Shown here: positions 1-10,699 of the stretch, piece by piece | Layout of the letters: each line of letters starts with the position of its first letter | How positions within the stretch are numbered: position 1 is the first letter of the stretch | Source: Fallopia convolvulus | Taxonomy: Eukaryota > Streptophyta > Magnoliopsida > Caryophyllales > Polygonaceae | NCBI GenBank assembly: GCA_964016875.1 | Contig: OZ024718.1 | Coordinates: 1,059,001-1,123,000 of the forward strand | DNA: 64,000 nt | Direction: 5' to 3' | Made by a program: the position numbers and the translations under genes | Notes under the pieces: generated by a model | What the model was told of the DNA's origin: nothing | The model's input: the letters and a program-made list of their open reading frames with translations, nothing else | Database searches by the model: none

Positions 1-240
1 ATGTTTAGGAATGAGAACTATATTAAGGAAAAAGAGAGATTAAATAGGAATAATCAATGCAATCTAATTTACAAAATCCTCTTTTGTGTGATAAATTTCC
101 GGGTAGCTTGTGGTCATAGTTTCGGTTTGTAACAATTGATTAGTATGAATTTTTGTACATGTTTTTTTGGTGGATATTTTCATACACATGTTAAGCCTTT
201 GTTAAGTTTATCGATCTCATGAAAAAATGTCATACCATAC
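1..240. repeat. Upstream segment of a duplicated defensin-like gene
   Basis: This stretch aligns with 4841-5090, the region just upstream of the defensin-like gene at 4764. Both copies share the opening ATGTTTRGGAATGAGAACT, then GATAAATTT, TGGTCATAGTTTC, an ATTGATTA block and TTTTCATACACRTGTTAAG in the same order and spacing. In the intact copy this sequence begins about 77 bp before the start codon. I infer that a second, similarly oriented gene copy lies just left of the window and that position 1 falls in its promoter. The similarity fades after about position 240. Confidence 0.65.
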
Positions 241-620
241 ATATAGTAAGGTACTTTTTTTGACGATGGAAAAAATGGAAAGGAGTACATCATCTAAAAG
301 TGGTCGGACTCAAGTCTAAACGCCATTTTCAAAATATAGCCTATACCACCATTTAGTTCCTGAAACACGTGGAAAATGTTTCAATAATCACGCCTTTTGA
401 GGCTGAACAGAATGTTTACAATGATGATTTCTATCTTCCACGGACAGCTTGCCTTGTCGTATACGACATCTACAATGCTAGATTATAAGCCTCTCAATGA
501 GGGAGATTCCTCGACCGAGCGTCACTTTGACACCCATTTTCTTCAAAGCAATATCTTCAATAATGAAGATGGTTTCCTTACATGTATATCCAAAGTTCGA
601 TGTCACTAGGTTAGCATTAA

Positions 621-1440
621 GAGCATTCACAGTGGGGGTATGCCCCGGGTCATGCAGTCAGAAATAATATAAAAAATTTGACATTTTATTTGTCCCAATA
701 AAAAGAGATGCATAAAATAAACCCTCGACAAAATTGATGCACCCCAATTCAAACGCGTGTGTGCACCTCCCTTCAAACAAAACGCAGTGTTTTTGTTAAA
801 ATAAAAACAACATGCCTCGTTTTGAGGCTTTGCTGAGCTGAACAAAAAATAAATGGCGCCACGTGTCGTGCTCGCAGTGGGCGAGCGCGGCCCGCTCAGC
901 AGGCGACACGTGGCACCTAGGGGGGCAATTAAATTGCCTCTTTGTTTAAATTGCCTATTTGGGCAATTTAAACATAAAATTAAATTTAAATTTTTTTACC
1001 AAAATTCATAATATTTTTTTATCTTTCTATAGACACCAATATTGTATATATTTTACTATATTAAATTTAAATGTATATTTTTGGGTTGTTTAGGTATTGT
1101 TAGAGCTGTGTAATTATCTTTTTTAAACAATTGTATATATTTGATTACACATAACTAAATTATTTATTATTCTAATATATCACAATAAACCCACAAACAG
1201 AAAACATTGTATATTTTTTTTATAACGAGGGGTATATATGTAATTTTTAGTAGAGAAAGGGGTATACTTATAATTGTATATGAAGAGAAAAAAAATATTG
1301 AAAATGGGAAAAATAGAGGTTCAAGAGGTGCATGGATGTAGAAATAAATTGTAATGAAGTGCATAGCTGATGTGGCAGAGAGAGAAATGAAAAAAGTAAG
1401 GGTGCATAACATTGTAGCTGGAGCATGGTTGTAGATGCTC
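621..1440. mobile_element. PIF/Harbinger-type MITE, about 820 bp
   Basis: The ends are imperfect inverted repeats (GAGCATTCACAGT on the left, GAGCATCTACAAC when the right end is reverse-complemented). They are flanked on both sides by TAA (618-620 and 1441-1443), the 3-bp duplication typical of PIF/Harbinger elements. The interior is AT-rich with a GC-rich patch near 855-925 that contains inverted GCCACGTGTCG / CGACACGTGGC arms. I see no transposase, so it is non-autonomous. Confidence 0.6.
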
Positions 1441-1818
1441 TAAGGTCACATAGGATGAATCCATATGCTGAAACATCTTGGTTATTTTGGCACGATCAAA
1501 TTTTAGCTTAAAATGGTGCTCTTTAGGTTTCGTCAAGTTCATGTATTTTATCCTTCTCCTCGTTGTAGCCCGAATTGCGGTGTTATTTTGATCCATTTCG
1601 GGGTCAGATTTCACTATGGTTTCCCAGTCCTTTAATTGTTTCCTAGTGAATCCACATATGTCTTGTTATTGTTATTTGCATTTTTAAAAATGTGAGTTTC
1701 TTTGGTACTAAATACACCACCACGCTAGCGTTAATGTTTCCAACTCAGCTTTGAAGAGAGTGTTTGAATCACTATTTTAGTGTTTATGTCAATACCTTTA
1801 ATCTTCTTATTAATGTCC

Positions 1819-2192
1819 TTGGTTTTTTTTGATAAGGTAAGAATTAGGAGACCCTCTAAGGAGGGCGTCCTAGAACCTGAAGTTCTGAATTATCCAGAAG
1901 GAGGTTGGTAGGGATGTTGTAGCCCAGCTTAGCGATTTTATCGGCCACAATATTGCACGCCCTACCCACATATCGGACTGAGACAAAATTAAATTGTTTA
2001 AGGGATACCATAATATCTGATATTAGCATTTCAATCTCCCACGGACAGTTTCCTTTATTATTGACAGCATTTATGACTATGAGATTATCTCCTTCAATTT
2101 CAATTTTTGTAATTCCCTTTCTCTGAGCTTCTTTGATTCCTTCTTTAAGTGCAAGAGCTTCTGCTTTCAAAATTGAGATTGGTCCTTGTTTC
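1819..2192 (-). mobile_element. LINE 3' end with RNase H domain, 5'-truncated
   Basis: On the minus strand an open frame (2170-1856) encodes the C-terminal half of a plant LINE-type RNase H (RVT_3) domain. It has KAEALALKEGI, then KIEIEGDN, CPWEIE, and CNIVADKIAKLGYNIP before a stop. A run of T at 1821-1830 on the plus strand is the poly(A) tail. GTCCTTG occurs beside both ends and could be a short target duplication. The reverse transcriptase part is missing, so this is a dead 5'-truncated insertion. Confidence 0.75.
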
Positions 2193-2577
2193 CTTGTTGA
2201 TTTAGTGGAGTGTTTGTTTTGTGTGATATCATTTTTATTAGAATATGGAATAGGTCTTACACTGGGTTGTCACATGTAGTACATTGTAAGTTACAAGGAT
2301 GTGTCTATAAAAAAGTTTTGCTTCGATAGAAGACCATTTCTCAATATCTTCCAAAGAAAGTGTTTCACTTTCTATATGTGTTAAGTGTACTTCTACACTC
2401 ATTCTAGGCATTTGTTATGTTACTTATGCATGTCTTTTTTATTAGTGATCATCTCTCTTGCATAGTGAGTATGGTATCATCCATTTTTACTTGACCCCAT
2501 ATATAGGCAGTTAGTGATTTAGTTTTCTAGGTCCATGGTTTGGATTATCTTGTCTATAATATCTTCATCAAGATATG

Positions 2578-2830
2578 GGGCGCACCCTCGATCATGCTCA
2601 TTGGCTTTTATACAATGCCTTTAAGATAAATTTACCTCCTGCATCAATTTTGGTGCATTCTAACTAAATTCAATTATTATTGTCACATAGCTGAATTTTA
2701 GTTTTCCTTGAGTCTATCGGGTGCATCCTCCTGACGTGATCAGGTTATGAGTACCCCCATCTTGACTCCCCAAATTCCACTTATGCGGGATTATATTGGG
2801 CGATGATATTGATATTGATTTCATTTTGTT
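2578..2830. mobile_element. SINE-like repeat (WSS1-intron family), copy A
   Basis: This is closely similar to 18739-18955 and 38943-39290. Shared blocks are GGGGCGCAYCCTC, CATGCTCATTGGCTTTTATAC, TTTTGGTGCATTCTAACTAAATTC and TTATTGTCACATAGCTGAAT, followed by a simple GAT-rich tail. I cannot define a clean target duplication here, so the right boundary is approximate. It is classed as a retroposon by analogy with copy B, which has a perfect 16-bp duplication. Confidence 0.6.
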
Positions 2831-3239
2831 TAGTTTGGTTGTACTATTTTACTATAGAAGTATTAAGTTCATGATCATTGGTGAGTGATTTTCCCCGTTG
2901 TGTCTAATAGATATCTTGAAATCTGATTAGCCGTTCTCATTTTCGATTTAAGTACTTCTTTTATTTTTAGAGCACATGTTGATTGTATTTCCAATTATAT
3001 CTCTTAGTATATTTGTAAGGTCTTCATCAATCTCATTTATTTGTTCGAAAATATTTTCAAATGTTTGTTTGTTCCATATCTTGGCTTTCTTTGTTAGTAA
3101 TTGATTTTTCTTACTCAATGTATACATAAATGATCACGTGAAGTTTGCGTTGATTTTCTCTGCGTGTATTTGATGTCGTTGGTCGGGATGTCTTTCATTT
3201 TGCAACATTTCTTAAAATCAGTCAATATTTGAAATCAGT

Positions 3240-3452
3240 TTATCTTTGGCAGACAACCGCCTCATTAGTTATGGCTTGTATTTCATTAAAGGCTCCCATT
3301 ATAAGATATGTTAGGTTTGTTTGGTTGATGAAATTTGTTTTGTTATTTCGAAACTCATTCTTGTATTGATCCATATATAGGGTTTCATAGACAAAAACTA
3401 CTAACAATTTTTGGTTTGTTTTAAGATTGGTATATTTACCACGATCAAACAA
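3240..3452 (-). pseudogene. Degenerate LINE endonuclease fragment
   Basis: The minus-strand frame contains LIMGAFNEI, which resembles the GDFN core of the plant LINE apurinic endonuclease (exonuclease-endonuclease-phosphatase fold); the D is changed to A. Surrounding sequence is broken by stops. It may belong to the same old LINE as 1819-2192, with the middle lost, or be a separate fragment. Confidence 0.4.
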
Positions 3453-3866
3453 GTTTCAATAGCAATTCTCGTAAGTCGTAACTCATTTTTAACTAATTAC
3501 CGTAAAAATCTAAAAGCGATAAACAAAGTTGATTAAAACGGCGATAAGGAGCACAAAACAAAACTCTACATAAGAAAAATATAGCTCAATTTCAAATTAC
3601 ATCAATCGTAGATACAATATAGCTTTGGCTCAATGTCGTCGGCCAATCGATCAAAAGGATGTGTATATCTTTATATCGGAATGGACTCTAACAGAGTTGT
3701 AATTTTAACTGCCAATGTTAGAGTTGTTCAGATCCACACCCTTAAAACACAACTTAAAATAGACTCTAGGAATATTATATTTCGTTAAAGATAGTGATAT
3801 GTAAGTATTTCTACGAAATTCAAACCGATTAATCTTGATCTTAGCAATAAGTAACATTGCATGGTT

Positions 3867-4764
3867 TTACCAAGTACCAACACAACAACATTTAGAATAT
3901 TTTTGCTGACATAAAGCAACGTCACGAGTATAGCCTTCTTTAACACACTTGTTCTCACATTCATCTTGTGAATGGCAAGCTCCAACGTCGTTGCATGTTT
4001 GTGCTTGTGTTACTTCCTGATCTTTTTTCCAATCTACAAGTAATTTTTTAAATTGTAACATAATAAATTATTACGAATTCTATCAAAATAATAACATAAA
4101 AAGAAGAAAATATAGCAGAATCAACTTAGAATACGGTAAGAGCACATTATAAAAAGACCTTATTCTCTACATTTGGGGAATTCGATAATACGGTCTTTTT
4201 ATAATGTGCTCTAAGAGCAAATTAGAATACGTCACGAGTATTGGCCTTGCACAACGTTGTGGAGAGGAAAAAGAAGAAATATGCGTCCAAATGTGAGGAG
4301 AACAGATACAAATCTATTCCTTTCGCTTTCTCTATATTTGGGGAATTCGATAAGGAGGCTTTGGACACGCTTTCACGTATTAAGTCTCTCTCAGTTAGCC
4401 ATTTCAATAATGCTAAGAGTGGTCTGTTCATTTTTCATAGATTGAGTTTTTGCATTCAGAAGGGTGTGGGAGCCCAGCTTGTTTCTAAGCTCCCATCCAA
4501 CTTTATGTAATTTATTAAATATTATCTTATTTATAGAAATAAAAATCTAGAAAACTAAAAGTCTAAAATACTAAGGAGTAAAATAGAATTAAAGAATCTT
4601 AGAGAAACAAAAAATTATATCCTATTTAAAAAAATTACACAATTTTTTCGGAATTAATTTCTTATAATAAACTCAAGATTTCTTAAGTGATAATTACCTG
4701 AGGCGAAAGCATTAGCAATGAAAAAGAAGGTGAAGATGAGAACAAGAATCTTCTTGGACGCCAT
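3867..4764 (-). CDS. Defensin-like cysteine-rich secreted peptide
   Basis: Two exons, 4764-4698 and 4033-3867, joined in phase 1 by an intron with GT (4697) and AG (4034), give a 77-residue precursor. Residues 1-22 begin MASKKILVL and form a hydrophobic signal peptide ending at FAS. The mature part has eight cysteines spaced C-x5-C-x5-C-x3-C-x10-C-x6-CCC, ending VGTW. One exon for the signal peptide and one for the cysteine-rich domain is the usual structure of plant defensin-like (LCR) genes. The closing CCC triplet differs from the CxC of classical defensins, so the fold is inferred rather than shown. Its role (defence or cell signalling, outside the cell) is likewise inferred from the family. 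The intron holds two transposon pieces. The upstream region is duplicated at the left edge of the window, suggesting a local gene cluster. Confidence 0.85.
4140..4211. mobile_element. 72-bp foldback MITE in the defensin-like intron
   Basis: The two ends are a near-perfect inverted repeat of about 26 bp (GAGCACATTATAAAAAGACC on the left, matched on the right), leaving a loop of about 20 bp. TAA lies on both sides (4137-4139 and 4212-4214). The size and duplication fit a minimal PIF/Harbinger-type element. The sequence would fold as a hairpin in the pre-mRNA. Confidence 0.6.
4222..4510 (+). mobile_element. Transposon-derived coding fragment, copy 1
   Basis: The open frame reads HNVVERKKKKYASKCEE, then a segment with IPFAFSIFGEF and KGVGAQLVSKLPSNF before a stop. 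The same fragment, more decayed, recurs at 62143-62480, which shows it is a dispersed repeat rather than a host exon. I recall similar segments near the ends of transposon-derived plant proteins but cannot name the element. It sits in the defensin-like intron on the opposite strand. Confidence 0.5.
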
Positions 4765-4840
4765 TGATTTTTTTTCTTCACAATCTTAAATTGCTTTTTG
4801 CTTGTGACCTTAATTTTTTTTTGATTATTTTTGATATGAA

Positions 4841-5090
4841 ATGTTTGGGAATGAGAACTTAATAAGAAAAAAGGGAGATAAAAATAGAAATAATTAATGT
4901 AAAGTAATTTGCTTGTGTGTGATAAATTTTCGGAAAATGTTTGGTCATAGTTTCAGGTTATTGTAACTTTTTTTTTGGTCTTGCTTTTGATTCACCCGAT
5001 TGTAATTATTGATTAACATGAATTTTCGTTCAATTTCTTAGAAATTTTCATACACGTGTTAAGACTTTGTAAAGGTTCTCATGAATAAAC
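4841..5090 (-). promoter_or_regulatory. Upstream region of the defensin-like gene (duplicated)
   Basis: This flank of the defensin-like start codon is the partner of 1-240. Conserved blocks with divergent spacers suggest the retained promoter of a tandem duplicate. No TATA box can be assigned with confidence in such AT-rich sequence. Confidence 0.45.
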
Positions 5091-6060
5091 TTAGTTTATG
5101 TAATAATAGTAAAAAATGAAAATTTAGATACTAATAAATTTTAGATACATCAACTACATGGGTTTACATAATCATTTCATTTTATTTAAAAATAGGACTA
5201 TATAGTAAATTTTAATGTCTTAAAATCTCATTTATAAGTACTCAAATTTTAAAGCAATTTTAGATACCATTAAATCTTTATTTACCTCCTTTCAAACTGC
5301 TAGTTATACACATGTAAGAAACTGAAATGCATATTATAGCTCATTTTATTACTCGTTTGTGGCCCGAGTCGGAACATAAATGTGTATTTGGTTCAAATAC
5401 TTTGTCTGGCGTACTATCGTTAGCGGTGTTGAATAAATAATATTCTCGGGCCAAATTAAAACTTTTCATAATTTTTACAAATTAATACACGACTTAAAGC
5501 TATAAATACTTCATTTTCATTAATCAGTTTTAACTAGATTCGAACGTTTTGATAGAAATTTAATTTAAATTCGCTCATATTTATTAGAAAAAAGTCCGTT
5601 AAAGACAATAAAATAAGTCTTTAGACATTTAATTAAGTGATTAAGTTTATAAAATAATATTTTAAGATTTTCGTTTCAATTTTCTTAGACAATTCTCAAT
5701 GCTCATCACACACACACAAAAAAACAATAAAGTATGGTTGTCACTGTCATTTACAATGAAGCTGACAAAGAAAGTTCTATTCTATAGTTTAAGGTAAAAA
5801 AGTTTCTGTCAAATTTAATAGGTTTCATATGTTATTAAACATTAATTAACTAAATTATGGGAGCGTAGGAAGCACGCGCTATCAGACAACTCACTGTTCA
5901 GATTGAATAACATGAGGAGAATCTTTTGTGTTGTAAATTGTCATGGTTCTGACCGTTGACTGACAATCCTTTAATTAGGGATTTAAAAGAGACTAATCCT
6001 CAATTAGGGATTTAATTAATCCATCCCCGTGCGTGTAGATCCAAAGTCCAAATCCCTATG
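5091..6060. other. AT-rich intergenic stretch
   Basis: I see no gene, terminal repeat or coding relic here. There is a short CA run near 5706 and long AT-rich tracts only. Confidence 0.5.
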
Positions 6061-6061
6061 T

Positions 6062-6900
6062 TTTGATGCTCAATGTATGTTTTTACTAAGGAGTATATTA
6101 TACTCCACTTAAGAAAGCATATTGTTATTTAAAATTATCGAGCCTAACCAATCTAGCTGATAAGCGATAACATCTATAATTATCAGGTTAAAAGTTCGAA
6201 TATGCGCTCTTCCGTTGTAATAAGTACTTCTTATGGACTAGAAAAATAGTGTTTTGATGCTCAATGTATGTTTTTACTAAGGAGTATATTGTACTCCACT
6301 TGAGAGAATAGAGTGTTATTGTACTTAAAACTATGGAGCCTAACCAGTTTAGCTGATAAGCGACGACGTCTATGATTATTAAGCCGCGAGTTCAATTCTG
6401 CTCGTTTTTGTTATATTAAGTGTTTGCTATGGACCCAAAAAAACGTTTCTTAAAACTACATATTGCACTTTCTTATAATGTTTGAAGTGCATGTAGAACA
6501 CTACATTATTGTTGAATGACATTTACTTAAACTATGGAGCCTAACCAGTTTCGATTATGCTCTTTTCCGTTATACTAAGTGTTTGCTATGGACCAAAAAA
6601 AAGTGTTTCTTAAAACTACATACTGCACTTTCTTATAATGTTTGAAGTGCATGTAGAACACTACATTATTGTTGAATGACACTTACTTAAACTATGGAGC
6701 CTAACCAGTTTAGTTATAAGCGACGACGTGTGTGATTATTAGGTCGCGAGTTCAATTCTGCTCGTTTTCGTTATACTAATTGTTTGTTATGGGCCAAAAA
6801 AAAGTGCTTCTTAAAACTACATTGCACTTTCTTATAATGTTTGAAGTGTAGAACATTACATTATTGTTGAATGACACTTTCTTAATTCTACTTTGACATG
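6062..6900 (+). repeat. Tandem array of a SINE-like sequence
   Basis: Blocks repeat three to five times with internal losses. They are TTTGATGCTCAATGTATG (6062, 6252), GAGCCTAACCAGTTTAGCTG with variants (near 6150, 6333, 6537, 6697), a tRNA-promoter-like segment ending in CGCGAGTTCAATTCTG, and CTTTCTTATAATGTTTGAAG (near 6468, 6628, 6828). The GATAAGCG and GAGTTCAATTC blocks resemble A and B boxes of a tRNA-derived SINE. A single diverged copy of the tRNA-like part is at 14600-14710. Confidence 0.6.
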
Positions 6901-7577
6901 CATTAAATGACATGATATTGTTAGATAATGTAAGTCATTGTCTAAGCTTTTAAAATTGGAATATTTTAGAAAAAAATGTTACACTTACAAATTGAGTTGT
7001 TAAGTGATGATATGAAGGATCATATATATACTATAATCCTTTCTTCCATTTTTCCGCCAAAAAAAATCCCCCTATATTATTTTTTCCTTATAAGGTGATA
7101 TGGGTATCGAGATTCGAAAGGCAAGTCTAGTGGATTTATCAGACAAATCTGGTGGATCGAGAGGGGAGATAAGATAGCAACAAAAAAACGAAATCTTGTC
7201 GAAAAATCTGTCATCAACAACATAATGGTAGTCTAATTTTTCAAAAATCCAAAAATGTTGAACAAACAATGTCCACATATTTATATTGCATTTTTAAATT
7301 AATCACCTTTTTATCTTCTAATTTGTAGGTTTGACTTGATAAACAAACAGATTTGGTAGCATGGTGCCCACCTCGAGTGCCATAAGATCCGGCTTCAACT
7401 TTGGTTTCACCACACTTTGTCTCACTCTCACACCCTTCAATTCAAATGAGTTATAATTTTGGGAATAAAAAATATGTTGATTAATAAACTAAGTTTCATT
7501 TTCTTAACAAAAGTTTTACACTTGGTGGTAAATTATGAGCTCGTGAACAAGCCGGTAAAGTGTATATATAAAGTCGT

Positions 7578-7728
7578 TGTTCTAAAAATCTCCACCTAGC
7601 TCCGTCTAAACACTAGAAGGTGCTAGCCCGTCTAGGAGACTGTCTAGTCCGTCTAGGCGTCTGTTTAGATCGCCTAGGCGCTAGACATTCCCTCTCCGCT
7701 TAGGGTCCGTCTAGCTTTTTTAGAACAC
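7578..7728. mobile_element. CGCCTAGG-rich MITE, copy 1
   Basis: The element opens with TTGTTCTAAAAA and closes with TTTTTTAGAACAC, an inverted repeat. Its interior is rich in CCGTCTAGGCG and CGCCTAGGCG motifs. Related copies lie at 24598-24758, 36783-37100, about 46288-46410 and about 60325-60455. It has no coding capacity. Confidence 0.55.
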
Positions 7729-8371
7729 TAAACGTCTAAACCAGACTTGCACTGACTAGTTCGATCCAATAAAATAAGGAACGATGAGACTTAATTTTTT
7801 AGTCATTCATGATATGAACTTTTTTACCTTTTTTTTACCCATTTTAATACGAGTGCTCAAGAAAAAAATAGAAAAAAAAATCACGATTTTTTATTTTGAA
7901 CTCATGTTGAAATTTCTTTAAAATCCAATATTGTTTTTTTCCTCCTCCTTTTCTTGAAGATTTTGGCCTTTGTTGCCTTGTTTGTACGTTGAAATGTCAA
8001 ACTTTAAAAATCCTCCCTGTCCGTCACGTGTATTCTGTTCTCATTTATACAGCAGAAAATTTGTCAAGCTGTTTAATACATGTTTACACTACACGAAGCA
8101 CCTTACAAATTATGAAGACATCAGTTTTGAGTCCACATACAATGGGATTTCAGATCATAGAACAAATTAGATATCAATATAAACGGTTTTAGTTTATCAA
8201 AGTTCATTAATTCTATTGCTATATATATTGAATGCTACAAGTTTGATACACAAGTTTAGCCCCAAAATGCATACTAACTTGATCAAAATGCAACTATTGA
8301 ACTATTAACTAGCTTAATTGAAACTAATACAATTGTAACAAGTTTTGAGAAATGTAAGAAAGATGGGAAAA

Positions 8372-8420
8372 GGCTCCTGGCCATTTCAAGGCTGTCTTGG
8401 CCTTGAAATGGAGAGGAGCC
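8372..8420. promoter_or_regulatory. Hairpin in the 3' UTR region of the ARF gene
   Basis: Two 21-base arms (8372-8392 and 8400-8420) pair with two mismatches around a 7-base loop. Each arm contains CCATTTCAAGGC or its complement and a GGCTCC end. It lies about 66 bp past the ARF stop codon, so it is probably transcribed. A role in mRNA stability or 3'-end formation is possible but unproven. Confidence 0.55.
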
Positions 8421-8486
8421 ATTTCCTTATAACATACACAAACGAATTTCCCTTACAAAACAACACGAAATTAATTGGAAGCTTCT

Positions 8487-10467
8487 CTAACAACCTCCTT
8501 CTTCGACAAGGAACCTAGTGTACACACCATTGCTCGTCACCTCGGACTTTCCCAAGCCGAAAATGTTGACAAGTTTCTTGTAGGTTTCTTGATAAGATCC
8601 TAAGACCGGGAGATCAAGAATCCGACTTTGACCACCATTGCCTATCCCAAGATCGGCCTTGAGTTGCTCTTCTGAAGAACTATCTGTTGGATCATAAACC
8701 GAGCTATCAGAAGAGTCGCCAGAGGAGCTCTGTGAGATCTGCTCCTCGGTTAGTATAGGCTTACCAAACAACATGAACTTCGGCTTAATTGAAGAACAAT
8801 CCCTCTTCTTTGCATTGTGACTGTTTCCCATTGTTAGGACACAAGACGCGTCCTCATCAGGCTCGTTGCGCTTGCTCATGAAGTTGTGACCGAGAAATGC
8901 ATGGTTTCTCGTCGCAACATTTTGAAATGGCTGCTTTAGGAAGGATGGAAGGAGGCCCAAGTGGATTTTTCCTAGGGTTGCCAAGGATTGCTCGAACCGA
9001 GCATGCCTGTCTCCCTGTATGCCTGTGGACATGTTGTTTGGTATGCAGCCGATGAAGGCGGAATCATGGGGCTCCATGAAACGCGCCTTTTTCCTTGGCG
9101 AGGCAAAAGGAGGCGGCATGTAAAGTGTTGGCATGGTGGCCACTATTTCCACAAGCCATGGGTTCACACTCTTCACATTTTGGAGCAACTCTGGCTCATC
9201 CCATTCAACCTACAACACATGACAAAACAAGGTTGTCAAAACCCTAATCTTCATTCCAAACACATAACTCTAATCAAACGTTACCTAAGACACTATAAAC
9301 TTATAAACCAACATTATATGTAAGAGTACCTCAAATGTTACCTAAGACACTATAAACTTATAAACCAACATTATATGTAAGAGTACCTTAAATGTTACCT
9401 AAGACACTATAAACTTAAAACATCAACATTATACATAAAAGTACCTCAAGAAGCCTCCAAGGAGAATTAGGCCAATGAACCGGGTCCGAGACCCGAACCC
9501 CAGAAATGGTGCCCATGAACCAGCTGATCCGAGACGAGTCCTCGGTCTCGAAAGCCATCTTAAACCTCATCCCGGGGCACCACTTCATCTCCATAGCCGC
9601 CCTCACATCCGACGCCTTCACAAAGAACTCGGGACTACTCGAACCGGGGTAATAAACCACCTCAAACGGCTCCCCTTTGGCAGCCCTCTTCACAGCCTCC
9701 ACAACCGGTCCAACCAAACCCGGTTTCCTCACCTCAAACGAGCCCGGTTCAGGCCCGAACCCGATCCACTTCTTCGCCCTCCGGATCCCCACACAAAGAT
9801 CCCCGCCCTCATCCCTCATGAACACGACCGAGTCCCCGGCCATGAGCTTCTTCCGGTTCACAAAACCGGACCACCCCGTCGTCAGCAGATGCCGACGAGG
9901 GGTGCCCCGGTAAATGTGCCGGAACTTCCACGTGTCGCCGTGGACGTCCCGGGCAATAACCGTCTGAACCGGCGGTTCCGAACTGTAGTCCAACCGGGGG
10001 AAGATGGTCTCGGCGCAGTATCTAGGCACCGAGAATCCTCCCCCGTTGTTGGCATCGGATTGGGTTAGGGTTTTGGCAAACGAGCCTGGCTTATCAGCCG
10101 AACCATCCTGATTTGAATTTGAATTGTCAACCCCATTGCTCGAGGAATCGAGATCGTGGGGTTGGATTGGTGTGAGCCGGATCTTGGCGTAGACTTGGTC
10201 GGTTTCCGTGTCGGCTAAGTAATCGATCGAGGTGACTCGACATGGGACGAGGGCAGGGATGTAATTTGTGGGGAAGTTGGTGGTGGTGTCTAGATTGAGT
10301 TGAGCATGGTCTAAGTGGCCTTGAGGGAAGTAGATGACCTTGGAGTTTAATGGGGGAATTTGAACCATTCCACCGGCACAAGCATGCCAAAGTTGAGGAT
10401 TAATGGAGGAGATGGTTTGGTCTCTTGGTTTGATGGATTCTTTACTAGGGTTCATGATCTCAATCAT
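8487..10467 (-). CDS. ARF17: Auxin response factor, ARF10/16/17 clade, truncated PB1
   Basis: Exons 10467-9445 and 9209-8487 join in phase 0 (GT at 9444, AG at 9210) to give 581 residues. WHACAGGM (27-34) opens the dimerisation domain. The B3 DNA-binding domain spans about 129-231 (FAKTLTQSDANNGGGFSVPR to VGIRRAKK). The auxin-response domain runs from about 268 across the splice junction (SPWRLLE then VEWDEPELLQ). Such proteins bind TGTCTC-type auxin elements in the nucleus; clade members act mostly as repressors. A miR160 site lies in exon 2. Near the C-terminus LDLPVLGSYQETYKKLVNIF matches the first part of the ARF PB1 domain. The protein then stops about 19 residues later without the acidic OPCA motif, so PB1 oligomerisation or Aux/IAA binding is probably lost. 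Length and clade fit ARF17; ARF16 or ARF10 is the alternative. Confidence 0.92.
9004..9024 (-). promoter_or_regulatory. miR160 target site in ARF exon 2
   Basis: Read on the minus strand, these 21 bases contain GGCATACAGGGAGACAGGCA. They pair with plant miR160 with only two mismatches, at the first base and at one position in the 3' half of the target. The site encodes TGIQGDRHA in the protein. Cleavage by miR160 is established for ARF10, ARF16 and ARF17, which supports the clade assignment. Confidence 0.9.
9280..9450. repeat. 57-bp tandem repeat spanning the ARF 5' splice site
   Basis: Three copies start at 9280, 9337 and 9394. The first two are nearly identical; the third is diverged and runs into exon 1. 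Each carries GTTACCTAAGACACTATAAA and ends in GTACCTYAA. On the minus strand that end reads TTRAGGTAC, a copy of the real donor TTGAG|GTACTT at 9445/9444. The intron therefore contains two extra donor-like sites. Confidence 0.85.
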
Positions 10468-10601
10468 CTTTTTGTTGTTTTGGGTTTTTTTTGTTGGTGT
10501 TTGGAAGAAGAAATGAATGTGTGAAAGAGAGAGATTGGGAGTAGATTAGTAGAAGAAGAAGGTTGAGATTTGGTTGGGTTTGAAGGCAAAAGGAAGAAGG
10601 A

Positions 10602-10612
10602 ATATATATATA
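10602..10612 (-). promoter_or_regulatory. Putative TATA box of the ARF gene
   Basis: TATATATATATT on the minus strand lies about 135 bp upstream of the ATG at 10467. A CT-rich leader, typical of plant 5' UTRs, lies between them. The call rests on position and sequence only. Confidence 0.45.
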
Positions 10613-10699
10613 GGAAGGAAATGAATGGGGCAAGCAATTGAAGTGCAATTAAAGTTGACTCTATAGTCTTCACATTTTTCTTCTCTTTTATCACTTGAG

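Noticed and set aside
9475..10068. Long plus-strand open frame (197 codons) across the ARF exon
   Set aside because: It is the antisense shadow of GC-rich ARF coding sequence. The reading has low-complexity Arg/Pro/His composition and no domain.
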